Shown: positions 38,201 through 49,469, counted from the first letter of the stretch. The stretch is 64,000 nt of DNA from Branchiostoma floridae (GCF_000003815.2 NC_049992.1:19900356-19964355), one strand, 5' to 3'. A program made the numbers and translations. The notes: a model not told the origin generated them from the sequence alone.

Positions 38201-40838
38201 ACAGTCTACAAGCCGACGCCCTATCTTGTCAATTACAACTAGATGCTAATGGAAATAAGTGCTGGGCGTCCGGCGTTCGTAAGATACTGGAGGAATGCGG
38301 TTTTGCCTACATATGGAGATCTCAAATATCTCTAGGAACAAACCTATTACCTATAACCAACGCCATCAGCCAACGATTAAAGGATATTTACGTTCAAACA
38401 TTTAGAACCGAAATACACAATGACAACCGGGACAAATCTTTCGGTAACAAATTACGAACCTATAGATTATTCAAGACTATTTATAAAGAAGAAGAATATC
38501 TGATGGTGAAAAACACACAGCACAGATTGGCTGTCACTAAACTCCGGATTAGTTGCCACAAGTTACATATCGAAACTGGAAGGCACAACCGCACCCCTCT
38601 GCAGCATAGAGTCTGCCAATTTTGTGATCTACAACATGTAGAAGATGAACAGCATTTTATTTTACACTGTAAATTGTACCATAATGAACGGATTGTGCTT
38701 TATGAATATATCAGAAAAGAGTTCCCATATGTTGAACATCTTAATGCAACGGATAAATTTCTATTTTTGATGCGCCTAGACAAACCCTGTATATCAAACA
38801 TTATATGTTCTTATATCTACACCTGTACAAAGAAGCGAGAAGATGTCGACAATCCTGTTAGCTTAGTACCTTCAACTAGTTAAATTGTATCCTGTTGTTT
38901 TTTTTTCATATATTTGTTACATGTATTCTGTTATCAGTCATGTCTGTTATCAGTGACCTGTACCTAGCCCGTCGAGGCATGAATGTACAATAAAGGTCTT
39001 TCATTCATTAATTTTTTTTCAGAAAGAGCTCTTCTGACTCTATCCAACATGGGCCCAGCAGTCTTTAACGGAGGGTTCAGCACATTTCTGGCTATCGTGC
39101 TGCTGGCATCTTCACAGCACTACGTCTTTATAACTTTCTTCAAGGTGAGATAGACGCGCACTACGCCCGATCTGATTTTAGTTGTTTTTGCCGCAAGCCT
39201 TGATATCTGATCCTAAAAAACAAGGCGAACATTCTAAACAGAGTAGGATATTGTGATGATAATTGGTGTGATAGTCTTTTCTGCTTTACTGAAGCTTCAT
39301 ATTATTAGTCTAACGACTGAAAAATAAGTATATACACTTCGGCTATGGACGTCTCTTGGATAGGACGTAGAAGGAAGACCTGTGATCGGGGAGAGTCACA
39401 CGATTGTGTGGTTTATGTGTGATGGTGTGGTATGCAATGGTGCAAATCCCTATCGGTGTATCCTACGTTGTGAGTCGTCCTAAAAACCATACACATTGTT
39501 GTAGAGCCAAACAAAATTTCCCTGAGATTGTAATATTAGAAAAATGAATTCCACACCTTGCACCTTCCAAAAACAACCGTACTACAATGCAAAACAACAA
39601 AACGGATGATTAAAAACTTTATGATAAAATAGAACTTTTGCAGTGTAATATGAATTAAAACCAAGGTTTCTTTATCCCTTCCTTCCCGAGGTGTTTTTCC
39701 TCGTCCTGCTGTTCGGATGTCTCCACGGGCTGGTGTTCCTGCCGGTCATACTGAGCTGGCTGGGACCGGCTCCGTACGACACGGCCCCGGTACGGGACAC
39801 GGCCCCGGCACAGGACTCGGAACAGTCCGACAAACGGTACATCAGGAAGGTTCAGACTCAAGGTTTCGTCAACCCAGGTCTGGAAATGGACGGGGTAGGT
39901 TGATGGCAATAAAGTTTAATTATAGTTCCTGAGCATGTTTAAAGTATGATTCCAACAAAATAAAAGCTAAACGTAAGGGATATGCAGATTTTTCACTGTT
40001 CCATAGTTTCTTTGTAAAAAAAAAACAATTCTCCTCTTCGTCAAAATATCATTTATATTCATCTTTCTGCAAGGAAGGTAAACTTAAAGTTAACATTTGA
40101 ACGAGTTCAACTTTTATTGAGCAATGAAACATCATTAACCTATTTTACATCATAATAAATGCTACTAACTTTGTAAATCCTTATTGACCGTCGGGACAAC
40201 TGACGAACTTTTTATACTTTATACTCTCCTTAGATATTGCAAGGAAAAAATCTATTAAACAATGATAAAGTATATTTTCATACCTGTATATCATTTTCTT
40301 TCGATAGGACGTCAGAACCGGGGTGCCTGAAAATCGTTCAGACGTCGTCCCCTGTGTGATGTCCCGGCCTGAGTACCCCCCTGATATCCCTTCGCCAGAT
40401 TACAATGTTTCACCAGCCTCAACAATCAGACATATCGCAAACACTGGCAACTCCGTACATGGTCATGCTGAAGCTACCGTCCAATGGGGATCCCGTAATA
40501 AAATCCCAGAAGTGAACCAATTGGACGTCCGGATAGACAACATGATCACCGCAGCGAACCAGAAACTGTTCCTGTTACGCCGACTTAAGAGATGTGGGGT
40601 ATCAACAGAAGACCTTACAACAGTCTACACGGCCTATGTTCGACCCTCTGTTGAATACGCAATGCCTGTGTGGTACAACTCTGTAACTGCCGCTCAATCT
40701 GAAAAACTAGAACGCGTACAGAAGAGGGTGTGCCGAATCATACTGGGTATGCAGTACACAGACTACATGTCAGCTCTGAGCACACTCAACATCAGCTCCT
40801 TGGCAGAACGGCGTGAAAGACTCGATCTGTGTAACTGA
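21376..40838 (+). CDS. PTCHD3-like: Patched domain-containing protein (PTCHD3-like), at least 20 exons
   Basis: RND-superfamily membrane protein with a sterol-sensing-type domain. Exons: 21376-21622, 22173-22243, 22962-23081, 23235-23376, 24184-24284, 24677-24797, 25503-25626, 29164-29336, 29717-29833, 30227-30361, 30959-31096, 31219-31258, 32304-32459, 33132-33259, 33544-33696, 34614-34739, 35415-35559, 39023-39144, 39691-39894 and 40308-40838. Phases agree across every junction, giving about 1,030 residues. The first exon with the start codon is not visible. Visible order: TM1, extracellular loop, sterol-sensing TM cluster (from ~237) with GIGVDDMFVIV (~309), second loop, then the second TM cluster with GLAVDYATHICH (~727), the RND GxxxD-type motif. 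Introns after 23081 and 33696 need GC donors. Substrate is unknown; relatives handle sterols or lipids. The last exon is chimeric with reverse transcriptase. Confidence 0.9.
24851..25274. mobile_element. Foldback element in a PTCHD intron
   Basis: Arms of about 135 bp at 24851-24990 and 25144-25274 are diverged reverse complements. The outermost 16 bases (tataggagaattcttg) match exactly, and blocks such as 'agagcttctgact' and 'ctgcttctcg' recur. The loop is about 150 bp. A pseudo-exon-like frame in the right arm has no compatible splice phase, and the flanking exons join directly in phase 0. Confidence 0.75.
27130..27725. repeat. ~150-bp satellite, four diverged units
   Basis: Units start near 27136, 27282, 27434 and 27586, each with 'aagttcaa', then 'ggcccaaa', then a 'caactcacgtaccaaa'-like block, then 'gttctggagatacagcgc'. 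The stretch is GC-richer than the surrounding intron, so long open frames run through it, but the periodicity explains them. Confidence 0.75.
27902..28530. repeat. 64-bp minisatellite rich in CAGGTG, inside the foldback element
   Basis: Three well-conserved 64-bp units start at 27902, 27966 and 28030 ('agtgtgtatttacctgtt' then 'gaacaggtg'). A fourth at 28094 leads into longer, degenerate copies. CAGGTG or its complement recurs about ten times in 630 bp. Confidence 0.85.
28844..28880. repeat. (TA)n microsatellite
   Basis: About 37 bases of TA, inside the foldback element. Confidence 0.95.
30437..30910 (+). mobile_element. tRNA-derived SINE in a PTCHD intron
   Basis: The head has box A 'gcgtagcgcagtggta' and a near-consensus box B 'ggttgcgggttcgaatcc'. 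The body matches the 8.2-kb copy ('gtgtcaccgatcttgtg', 'gtacctagcttcggctagg', 'cacgtgcgatggtgcggtg'). The tail ends in (AATAAC)n at about 30893-30910. It sits between exons ending 30361 and starting 30959 in sense orientation, leaving only about 48 bp to the acceptor. Confidence 0.88.
31455..32225. repeat. Degenerate ~110-bp repeats in a PTCHD intron
   Basis: Copies near 31470, 31590, 32060 and 32180 share 'gaacaccatcc', 'cacacatg', 'gcaccatcag', 'caaacac' and 'tgtgctga' in order. The two pairs are separated by unrelated sequence at about 31700-32040. Non-coding. Confidence 0.65.
35102..35220. repeat. Intronic foldback hairpin
   Basis: 'gtgtgtatcgattc...tgattgg' at about 35102-35127 pairs with 'ccaatcaaaatgagcgatacacac' at about 35196-35219, and the middle contains further self-complementary 'gatgcaaat' blocks. 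It is likely the core of a MITE. Confidence 0.5.
36020..39005 (+). mobile_element. 5'-truncated non-LTR retrotransposon in a PTCHD intron
   Basis: The element keeps the C-terminal part of the endonuclease (motifs VDYIICS and SDHCMVW), a full reverse transcriptase (PIHKSGD, DNYRGIS, YACFIDFSKAFDSVWRN, RQGCNLSP, YADDLVIF) and a C-terminal zinc-knuckle-like CxxC...H...C region (QFCDLQHVEDEQHFILHC). Two single-base frame shifts break it, one at an A run near 36910 and one near 37655; otherwise it is open to 38883. The 3' end has AATAAA followed by a TCATTCATT tail. The N-terminal endonuclease half is absent. The clade was not determined. Confidence 0.9.
36025..38883 (+). pseudogene. LINE endonuclease/reverse transcriptase reading frame, frameshifted
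   Basis: Three consecutive frames, 36025-36924, 36947-37669 and 37666-38883, together read as one retrotransposon polyprotein. The endonuclease end is in the first, RT fingers/palm with the catalytic YADD in the second, and thumb and zinc-knuckle regions in the third. The two breaks are one-base indels, so this copy is dead or mis-sequenced but young. Same strand as the host gene. Confidence 0.85.
39320..39500 (+). mobile_element. 5'-truncated SINE fragment
   Basis: Body motifs of the 8.2/30.4-kb SINE recur in order ('cttcggctatgg', 'ggataggacgt', 'cggggagagtcacac', 'tgtgatggtgtgg'), but the tRNA-like head is missing. It lies in the PTCHD intron 39145-39690. Confidence 0.65.
40308..40838 (+). 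other. Chimeric last exon: PTCHD tail fused to LINE RT C-terminus
   Basis: The acceptor 'tttcgatag' at 40307 joins in phase 0 to the PTCHD exon ending 39894. The first ~65 codons are hydrophilic and include RPEYPPDIPSPDY, as expected for a cytoplasmic tail. From about 40516 the same frame is unmistakably the C-terminus of a non-LTR reverse transcriptase (ANQKLFLLRRLKRCGVSTED, AYVRPSVEYAMPVW, VQKRVCRIILG), running to a stop at 40836-40838. LINE-like sequence continues past the stop, two bases out of frame. Either an exonised LINE or an abutting insertion that left an accidental open frame. Confidence 0.7.
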
Positions 40839-40959
40839 AACTGCTCAAGTAAGAGTTTAGAGACCATCTACAAACCGGACACAGTCCTCTGCCATACTAC
40901 GTGTCACGAAATCCCTACTTTCCCTGCGCGAGCAAGTAGTTTAAAACAGGGAGAGTTTA

Positions 40960-42200
40960 GTCGGCACAAAAGGTTGGAATATCTAATTTGGTACATTATA
41001 TGTCCGTTGTTTATGGTAAGATTTCAATATTCATTATATATCAATAGAAATCGTGTGTAATTCTCTTTCCGATACTATCAAACCCATTATGATTGTAAAC
41101 TCACAGTTTTTAGTGACTGAGTATAGAAGGTAGCTACCTCGGATAAATCATCAACAGAGTCAAAAACCATAGACGCCCGTTTATTCCTACAATGATGATA
41201 AGACACTTGGACATAATGTTAGTATGTGCAGTATTTTTAAAAACTTTTTCCTTTGTTTTGTGTTAACTTAACCTAAGTATACTATATGTTAAAGATTTAA
41301 GATACACAACTTAACTGCCAGGTAAGTATGCCGTCTCTTGATCACGGCACCTGATTGTAGCATGTTTGTAGCATGTCAACAAACAAATAATGACGGGGAT
41401 GCATACCCTGGGGTATGGAGTATACAGGGTGGCACCGCTGAAAGTTTGGAGGTCTTCGGGTAACGTACGGTCAACAATAGGCTAGGCTATGGCAGAAAAG
41501 TTACATGTGGAGGGAAAAACGTTTATATGATCGTATAAGGAGGTCAGTACTGTTTCAGATGTTCGCTAAGTCCGATATAGGAAGGGAAGGTATGATGGAC
41601 AGTAACAAAAAAGGAATGATGTTTTCGAGGTTTGGCAATTTGTCTTGCAGACATGTTTTGTAATGATTAAACTAGCTGTTATGTAAGCGTGTCTGTAATG
41701 GGTCGAAAAAGTACTGAAAAAACGAACTCCGCATTTCCTTCATTTTTAGTAGGCAGTTAGCTTAGACAGAAATGTACATAACGAATTGCAAGTCATGCTT
41801 AGGGTTTGAGTTACATTATCAATGAAAATTTTATGTGTATTTTATATCAAAGGACTGAAATGCATATAGAACAAATAAATGAATACCAATTATGAATTGA
41901 TTAATTCGTTATTAATGCAAAAGTTTCAAATTCTTATGAACAACTGGACTGTCAACATTTGATCGCAATAAGTAAGTTTGATTATATAATTTAGCTTGAA
42001 TTATGTAAACGAACTCATCTGCATATTCAGTATATTTGAAAGGATATTGGGTCTCTTGTCATTCTTTTATCATATTTTTTACTGTATATACCGTATTTTA
42101 AAGAAGACTTTGTAAGCCCTGATAACAATGACATAATTCAAGAGTATTGCTTTTATACCCTTTTCTGCCTTGACTAAACTTATTGTGTCGTGATAATTTC
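40960..42200. other. Intergenic AT-rich DNA
   Basis: No gene was recognised between the LINE tail after the PTCHD gene and the CA array. It may include the PTCHD 3' UTR. Confidence 0.45.
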
Positions 42201-42224
42201 ATTCGTAATCTTAATCCTGGTCAT

Positions 42225-42385
42225 TGATGAGCAAACACACACAGACACACATACAGACACAAACACACAGACTCACACTTACACACACACAAACATAATC
42301 ACGTACACGAACACACACACAATCTCACACACACAATCACACACACATGCACAGACACATAATCACACACACACACACATACACG
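42225..42385. repeat. CA-rich microsatellite
   Basis: Imperfect (CA)n with ACAGAC and AATCAC variants, just upstream of three-copy repeat copy 2. Confidence 0.95.
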
Positions 42386-42464
42386 TCATTGATGCATATG
42401 ACTGTTCTCATACGGCCCCAAAAAAGGATGAATTCCTTGTATCTATTTCTTTCCATTACCTTCT

Positions 42465-43085
42465 CACAAATAGATGAGCACTTGTTGGGAAGGAAAATGT
42501 TATTTTTTAGTTGTTTGAGTTTGAATGTCAATATTGTAAATTGTAATAAGGTCCGTATGTTACTGTTTATAATTGTGGGAGGATGTAATAATCATGTCAT
42601 GGTTTATCAAATATAAAGTCTAAACGGCACAATGATACCGACCAAAGCGTACACAAATACCCCAGACTCGGACTATTTTACAATTAACACTCAAATGGCT
42701 TTCAGAATTTTTACAACAGTAAGGTCTGGACTATTTTTCTGGAAAAGTCTGAACACGGCTCAAACAGCATATTTTGATATATCGGCGGAAAAGTATTTAA
42801 CGAATGAGCACAAGAAACCAAGTGCTTCGTGTCACTCATTTAAATATACATTACGAGATTGTTGATAAACGAGGTATTTGAACCTTCCCTTATCTCCGTT
42901 CACACCAGAATGGTTAGCACTGTGATTAAACCTTGTTTTGCGACACCGCTCCAGCCGGGATGAGAGATAATTCACTTATCTTACCTCGATCATTAACTGT
43001 CAGTTTTTTGTGAAACAGTTTGAATTCTTTTATGCATGGTCGGTAACATACGTTCAACAAGAAAGCCTAGAAGTTTTATTCTACA
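42465..43085 (+). repeat. Three-copy interspersed repeat, copy 2
   Basis: 42797-43085 matches 55745-56060 closely ('gagcacaagaaac', 'tcatttaaatatacattacg', 'agattgttgataaac', 'ctccagccgggat'). Similarity continues upstream: 'agatgagcacttgtt' at 42472 corresponds to 54773, and 'gttctggac/ggtctggac' blocks also match. Copies 2 and 3 are therefore remnants of one larger unit. Confidence 0.75.
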
Positions 43086-43436
43086 AGTGAATAATTGGCA
43101 TTATCTCTGTCTAAGACACGGAGGCTGAGATAAATAGTGTGATATACCAATATGCATAGTGTTTATTGAGGACCTGCATTTCTACTGTATGCAAATAACA
43201 TAGTAACTACTAACAATCTCTGAACAGCCCCCTCATCATGTCCTCAATCACATGATTTCATTAAACTTGGACCGGAGTACGTCACCTTCGAGGCTGCGTG
43301 CTCTGCACATATATGTGCATCGGGTCATTCTATGTCTAAGATTCGTATATAGTATTTGTACACTACATCGCTAATTACTGGTATTTACATCTAATGCTGC
43401 ATGTAGCAGACTTCAAATGCATATTAAATACATCTC

Positions 43437-43573
43437 CGTCGAAAATATACTGTAGAACAGACAAGTCGAAAATACCACAATATACTGTAGAACAGACAAG
43501 TCGAAAATACCACAATATACTGTAGAACAGACAAGTCGAAAATACCACAATATACTGTAGAACAGACAAGTCA
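43437..43573. repeat. 35-bp minisatellite, about 3.7 copies
   Basis: Three perfect 35-bp units ('gtcgaaaataccacaatata' then 'ctgtagaacagacaa') follow a partial first unit. There are no spacers, and near-identity implies recent expansion. Confidence 0.95.
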
Positions 43574-43579
43574 CAGCAG

Positions 43580-44510
43580 TAGGATCCAGTTAATGCTATA
43601 CGACAACGTTAATATTGGATGCTATACAGCGTTAGTATAGTGGGTTAATCATGCATTAAATTTTTCATTTTTTTTTTACTTGTTCAACATAATATAACTT
43701 CGTTTTACTAATTACCAACAGTAGTTGTACTGCTAAAGCTGATACAAGAAAAGTAGAAATGTTAAGATTTGTGTTGCCTTCACATGTACTGTAATTCCTG
43801 GTTTTTAACCGTACTTTTTTGCCAACGGTTTTCATGGTGACGCCTGTAAGGTGATCTTGTTATTACCGATAACAAATAATTATTTGCCTTTTTTACGTGC
43901 ACCTGATGCCAGTGTGAAAATTTAGTTCCGAGAACAAGTCCAAGTTTCTCAGACCGCAAAAGTTTGGTAGAGACAGAGAAGACAAAGCGAATTACAGTAT
44001 ATGAAAACAAAAACCTTTTCGCACCGAATTGATCTTTCAAGTTTGTTATATCTTGTGTTTCTTGTATTGTTAAAATGATGTTAAACTCTAAGTTGTCACG
44101 CAAAGATAACAGTGCAATAATAACAATGCAATTCAATGTACTTCCTAAAAGAGTTTATCTTTCCTTTAAACAAAAGATCAAAACATATCCTGATGAGCTA
44201 TAATTCATTGGAGTTCATAGGAACACTTCATCGGCAATATAAGATTATAACACGTTGATTTTATCCATGTATAACATATTTGTCACTGCATAGCCTTTTG
44301 TTATCTTTGAAGACTTCCGAAATATTTCATCCTTTACATTCTTCACCCTGGGGTATTCATGCCGTCAAAATATCTCATACAATTATTAGGTCTTACAACA
44401 GTTGTCGCATATTAACTGTAACATTCCTTATGAGTTGCTTAGTTTAGTGCTACCATGGCACAGAAAGGATTGAAAGGAGTATTCCGCTTAAATAAAAATC
44501 CTTTTTAGAG
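43580..44510. other. Intergenic AT-rich DNA downstream of the SDR gene
   Basis: No exon was recognised. It probably includes the 3' UTR of the minus-strand SDR gene, but no clear polyadenylation signal was seen. Confidence 0.4.
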
Positions 44511-44517
44511 TCTTTCC

Positions 44518-46418
44518 CTACTGCTGACCCTTACAGCAGGCAGGTTTATGTATTGGTGCCACTAGACGAAAGATGAGATCCCCCAGGTCGGTGGGTAGCC
44601 AGGAAGTTGGTACCGTTATAAAACGGGCGTCCCAACCGACGACATAACGGCTACGGGGGTGGGTAGCGCTCAGCGCATGCTCCATTGCATCCACAATGGC
44701 GACTGGAACTTGCGAGAAACGGGCACCGAAGATTATATCGTCCTTTGCTGTAAAAAGAAAGAACACATAATGATGCGTTATTTCTAATGAGTCTCATTTC
44801 TTCACTATCAATCCTTAAACAGAAGATTATCAACGCCCTCTTGATATAGATTCAGGGATGTTTAGGCAGAGATGATATAATTTGTAGCATCGCCAAGAAA
44901 CATGAAGACGTCAATTGATACAATAATAATCAGTAAAGGTCTGCATGTAGGAGATGGCAAACAGTTCATCATAATTGCATTAATTGATTTCAACCTATAT
45001 CATGACAATTTGACTGAACCGAGACGGTGGCCGGTATCGACTTCCTGACGTCGTTGACTCCTGCTAGTAGAAGATCGAGACAATCGGCCAAATTATATGA
45101 ATTCCAATGACTTGCACAGCAGTAAAACCACAAGAATTATGAACTGATGTTCGGCTAACTCACCAGCTTGTAGGAACTCCTCTCCGTACTCGGTCTTCGT
45201 CTCTGGAGTCTGCCGCTGCCAGGTTTGGTCCAGACGACGCAGGATGACGTCATGATTGGTCATGTCGGTCCGGAACAGCCCAGGCTCAATGATGTAAACT
45301 TTGACTCCAAAACATCTCATAGCTCGTCTGGGCACAAAAGAAATTATTTAAACAATAGTTTCGCAGTTGTTTTTCAACAGAGGGGACACAAATTGATGTT
45401 CTGTTTCCAAAGCAGAAAAAAAAGGTCTAATTTCGTTGAGAAGCGTTCTCGATTTAAGATTTTGTGGAAGAGCTAAAAAAATGTGTCTAAAACAATTACC
45501 TGAGACAGTCAGAAAAAGCCTCCACGCCATATTTAGACACTGTGTAAGGCATGCCAAGTGGATTGGCCATTCTCCCGGCAGCACTTGCGACGTTAACGAC
45601 CCGACCACGTGACTTCTTGAGGAGCGGGAGAAATGTCTTGGTGACGTCAATCATCCCCAGCAAATTCACATTCAGGACTGCCTGATGATGCAAAAGGTGC
45701 AAAAAATGAAATAAATGACGAAGCAATGATTATTTCTGTCTCTACTTCCTTGGGAGAGCAGTTCATTTTATTAAGTAGTAAAAAATAATTCCTACTTCTT
45801 TGAATGAAACAGACCTGGTAGTCTTCCAAGGTCGCCCACTCTGCGGTTCCTCCAAAGACCCCGGATATACCCGCATTATTCACCAGCCCATGCAAACCTA
45901 GGGAGTACACAAAACAGATGTTTAATGTGAATTAATGTTTGCTTACAGGCTTGGCAACAGAAAATTCATGATACTGATAAAAAGGTGAATTTTCCTTTAA
46001 TAGTGGTATACATGTAAACTCACCATATGTATATATAAAGAGAGGCACGGAGAGAGAGAAAGAGAGACAGAGAGTGAGAGAGACAGAGACGGGGAGAGAT
46101 GGGGGGAGGAGTGAAAGAGATGCAAATACATCCCTTTTGTTAGAGTGTTTGAAATAGAACTCCTTTTCTCTGAACGTTTTTACCTTTACTCCCCACAGCT
46201 TCCCTTACCACCCTGAACGCATCTTGTACGCTGTCTGAGCTGGTGACGTCCATCCGGATCGGCTGCAGCCGTTCAGAGCAGGACTGCCGTAACTCTGCCA
46301 CGCCGGCCTCGGTCAGACAGCCCGCGAACACCCGCAGGCCGAGCTGGTCCAGCCGCCGGGCCAGGAGGTTCCCGAAGCCGGTGTCACACCCCGTGATCAG
46401 CACGGTCTTGCCTGTTAG
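44518..46418 (-). CDS. SDR9C-type dehydrogenase (retinol / 17-beta-hydroxysteroid dehydrogenase-like)
   Basis: NAD(P)-dependent short-chain dehydrogenase of the RDH16/DHRS9/HSD17B6 group, which oxidises retinol or steroid alcohols at the ER. Minus-strand exons in order: 46418-46184, 45897-45815, 45681-45500, 45327-45164 and 44747-44518 (stop). All have GT/AG signals and matching phases; together they give 297 residues. Visible motifs: TGCDTGFG cofactor loop (10-17), [19 protein letters not shown] with the catalytic Ser, YTVSK (catalytic Tyr/Lys), [12 protein letters not shown] and [10 protein letters not shown]. Family members are ~315-320 residues with an N-terminal hydrophobic anchor; that piece is missing here and should lie in an upstream exon beyond the LINE or in the 52-kb gap. 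An in-frame upstream Met at 46463 exists but lacks an anchor. Physiological substrate cannot be told. Confidence 0.9.
46035..46110. repeat. GA-rich purine tract in SDR intron 1
   Basis: Imperfect (GA)n between the first two recognised SDR exons. Confidence 0.85.
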
Positions 46419-46505
46419 CTGTACAAGGAAGCTGTTAGCAATACGTTTTGTAAAATGCTTCAACCGGGTATAGTTTTACTATCTATTTAACTCCGTGTTT
46501 TATTG

Positions 46506-46523
46506 AGTTACAATTTAAACGTT
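46506..46523. repeat. Target-site duplication, left copy
   Basis: 'agttacaatttaaacgtt' is identical to 51624-51641. The final T bases merge with the LINE poly(A) tail (poly-T on this strand), so the true length may be one or two bases shorter. Confidence 0.93.
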
Positions 46524-46745
46524 TTTTTTTTTTTTTTTGTCAATATGACTTTATTCGGGTCCAACAGCAGTACATTGTGATTGTTACAAATCTAACGTCC
46601 GTACATGAAGTAGTGGCTGGATACATATAGCTTATTGTCTAGCCCAGAACCAAGGTGGTTCATTCAGTATAGAACTTACACAGAAGCCACGTAAATTGCT
46701 TAACAAAGCAAGTAGCAAATAGACATTTTGTTGTACACAGTTTCT

Positions 46746-49469
46746 CTACTCAATGATTTTACAAGTTTGCACATCTTGAGTGAGAGCTGTAAATAAATAC
46801 AATACATTGTGGTTTCTAAGTAACTCCTTGTTGTCTTTATATCTGGTCCACGATACAAATATGGCGTATTTTGCAAGAGTAACATAAAAGTTACCTCCAA
46901 AAAGTACAGAAGCTGTAGTATTGATGGCTATGTTAATGCCAGATTGGGAAAGCAAGTGTTTAACTTCGTCCCAATAGCCTCTTAACCTTACACACTCAAA
47001 GAACATATGTGAATAATTTTCGTCTTGGTTGCAAATCGCACATTTAGGGCTGTAGATAGTCCCAGAGGTGTCTACTATTTTCCATTTATGAAGTAAGAAT
47101 CTGCAAGGGAGGATTTTGTGCAATAATTTAAAATTAAACTCTTTCAACTTATTCTCTTTTAACTTCAGGGTCTGAGATCTCCATATATTCGTCCAATTTA
47201 AGTTAGGAAATATGCTATCCCAATAAGCTTGAGAAGAAGGTTTTGTTAGGGTTTTGGCGAGACAAAGAGAATACAAATATTTACTACTGAGTTTTACTAC
47301 TGGTATTTTACAAAAATTAATCCAAAACATGTAATCCTCCTTGCAAACTTTTATCTTAAAATTCTTATTTGACCAAATTCTATCATCATTAATTTTTGCA
47401 AGATCCCTCCTCCCCCCTCCAAGTTCCTGCCAGGCCAAGACTACCTCCCTATAAAAGGGTGGTAGTTGTGTCAGGGGTGGGGCATTTCTTTTAACATTAA
47501 AGTTACATCTAAAAATATTACAGTATTTTCCGAGTTTTTCAATAAAGTGTAAGGGTATTACTTGCCATCGTCTTATGTTATCTTGATTTGTCTGTAGCAA
47601 TCTCTTTACCCATGACGCTTGTAAGCTTTTACACTTGGAATATATGTCTGTCATTTTGATTCCCCCGTCGGTATAACTGGAATATAGTGCTGTACGCTTT
47701 ATTTTGTCAGGTTTGTTGTCCCAAAGAAATGAGAAGGTTAATTTCTGAGTTTTCTTAAGTACCCATTCTGGGGTTGGGATCATAAACATGTTGTAGATAA
47801 TTTGAGACAGGGCTAAAGTTTTTATAACATAGCATTTTCCATATAAAGTTAATTTGCGTTTCTGCCACCTTCGAAACATATTTTCAATTTTGTTTATCCG
47901 TTTGTCCCAATGTAAGGTTTCGCATAGTTCTTCTGAAAGGCTGAAGTATAGTCCCAGAGACTTGATAGGTGTCCCCGGCCATGTGATACCAAAGGGTTTG
48001 TCTCTGCGGTGTTGGAAGGACCCTATCCATAGTGCTTCGCACTTTTTAAGGTTCAATCTGGGTCCTGCGACTTTACTAAACTTATCTACAATGTTAAGGG
48101 CAGTTTGTATTGAAAGGTCATCCGACAGTGTAAGTGTAGTATCGTCAGCAACTTGACTGATCTTTACTTCATACTCAAGATCGTGAACCTTGACCTTGAT
48201 TCCTTTAATTAAATCGGTATGTCGAATTTTAAGTGCCAGTATTTCTACAACTAAATTAAATAAAAGAGCAGAGAGTGGACAGCCCTGCCGGATGCCACGC
48301 TGCAGTTTGAAAAAGGCTGTCTTCCAGCCGAAGTTAGTCAAACAACATTCAATATCTGTATACATCATTTTCACCAAGGAAATAAAATTTGGTCCAAAGC
48401 CAAATTTCTGAAGGGTTTTGAGCATGAAGTTCCAGTTCACCATATCAAAAGCCTTTTGAAAGTCGAGGCAAATAATGGCTCCAGGAATGTTATAATGGTT
48501 GCAGTAATATATAACATCATGTATAACACGGACATTCTGACCGATAAATCTGTTTTTCAAATACGCTGTTTGGTCGTGTGAAATAAGGTTGGGTAGAGCT
48601 GCTTGGAGTCTTTTCGCCAGAGCAGCTGCCAACAACTTATAATCAGTATTAAGGAGACTAATGGGTCTCCAGTTAGCGAGATCTTTTCTGTCTCCCTTCT
48701 TAAAGATAAGTTTAAGGACTGCTCTTTTTTGAGACGGAGACATACATCCCTTTTCCATAGATTCTTTGAGAGCATCAAAAACAAAGTCTCCAATACTGTT
48801 CCAGAAAGTAAGATAGAATTCGGCGGGAAGTCCGTCCGTTCCTGGGGATCTATTTGTTTTCATAGCTTGCAAGGCCTCAAAATATTCCTCCTTTTCTAGA
48901 GGTTTCTCAAGAATCAATTTTTTATGTTCGGAAAGGCTGGATTCTAGCTCAACAGTCTCAAGGAACATATCAATTTCCCTGTCAGAGACTGAACAGTCGC
49001 TGGTATATAGACGTTCATAGAATGATTTTTCTAACTGTAAGATTTTCCCCTGGTCTGTTACATCAGTGTCTCCATCACTCAGTTTTGTAATATTATTGTT
49101 TGCAGCTTGCCATTTTTCAAGGTTGACAAAATAAGAGAGAGATTTTTCTCCCTTCTCAGTCCATTCTGCCCGTGCTCTAATTTGTGCACCTCTGGCTTTT
49201 GACTGGTAGATTTTCTCAATCTCAGTTTTTACAGTGGTATATTCGTTCAGAGTTGTCTCATCCAGGTTTTCGTCTATTTTATGATCTAATTCCAATAATC
49301 TTTTTTCTAAGTAGATAAGATTTCCTTTCATTTGAATGGCTTTCTGTTTACAGAAGCCAATTGAGAATTCCTTGATTCGTTTTTTGATAAGTTCCCATAG
49401 GAGCTGTTTAGAAATAGTCGTGTTCTTGTATTCCAAATTAACATCTAAATATAGAATTTTTGACGCCAT
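46746..49469 (-). pseudogene. LINE ORF2, reverse transcriptase part
   Basis: About 900 residues. The RT region is clear: KTNRSPGTDGLPAEFYL, LIFKKGDR, NWRPISLLNTDYKLL, AIICLDFQKAFDMVNW, RGIRQGCPLSALLFN and a catalytic box read here as QVADDTTL (ADD retained). The C-terminal CxxC...H...C knuckle (CAICNQDENYSHMFFEC) follows. It is out of frame by one base with the endonuclease part; the junction is near 49438-49469. The ATG at 49469 is probably incidental. Confidence 0.9.

Noticed and set aside
43437-43573. CRISPR-like regular repeats
   Set aside because: The repeats are contiguous with no unique spacers, in a eukaryotic genome; it is a minisatellite.
46521-46538. Poly-T as an independent simple repeat
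   Set aside because: It is the poly(A) tail of the minus-strand LINE, adjacent to the target-site duplication.
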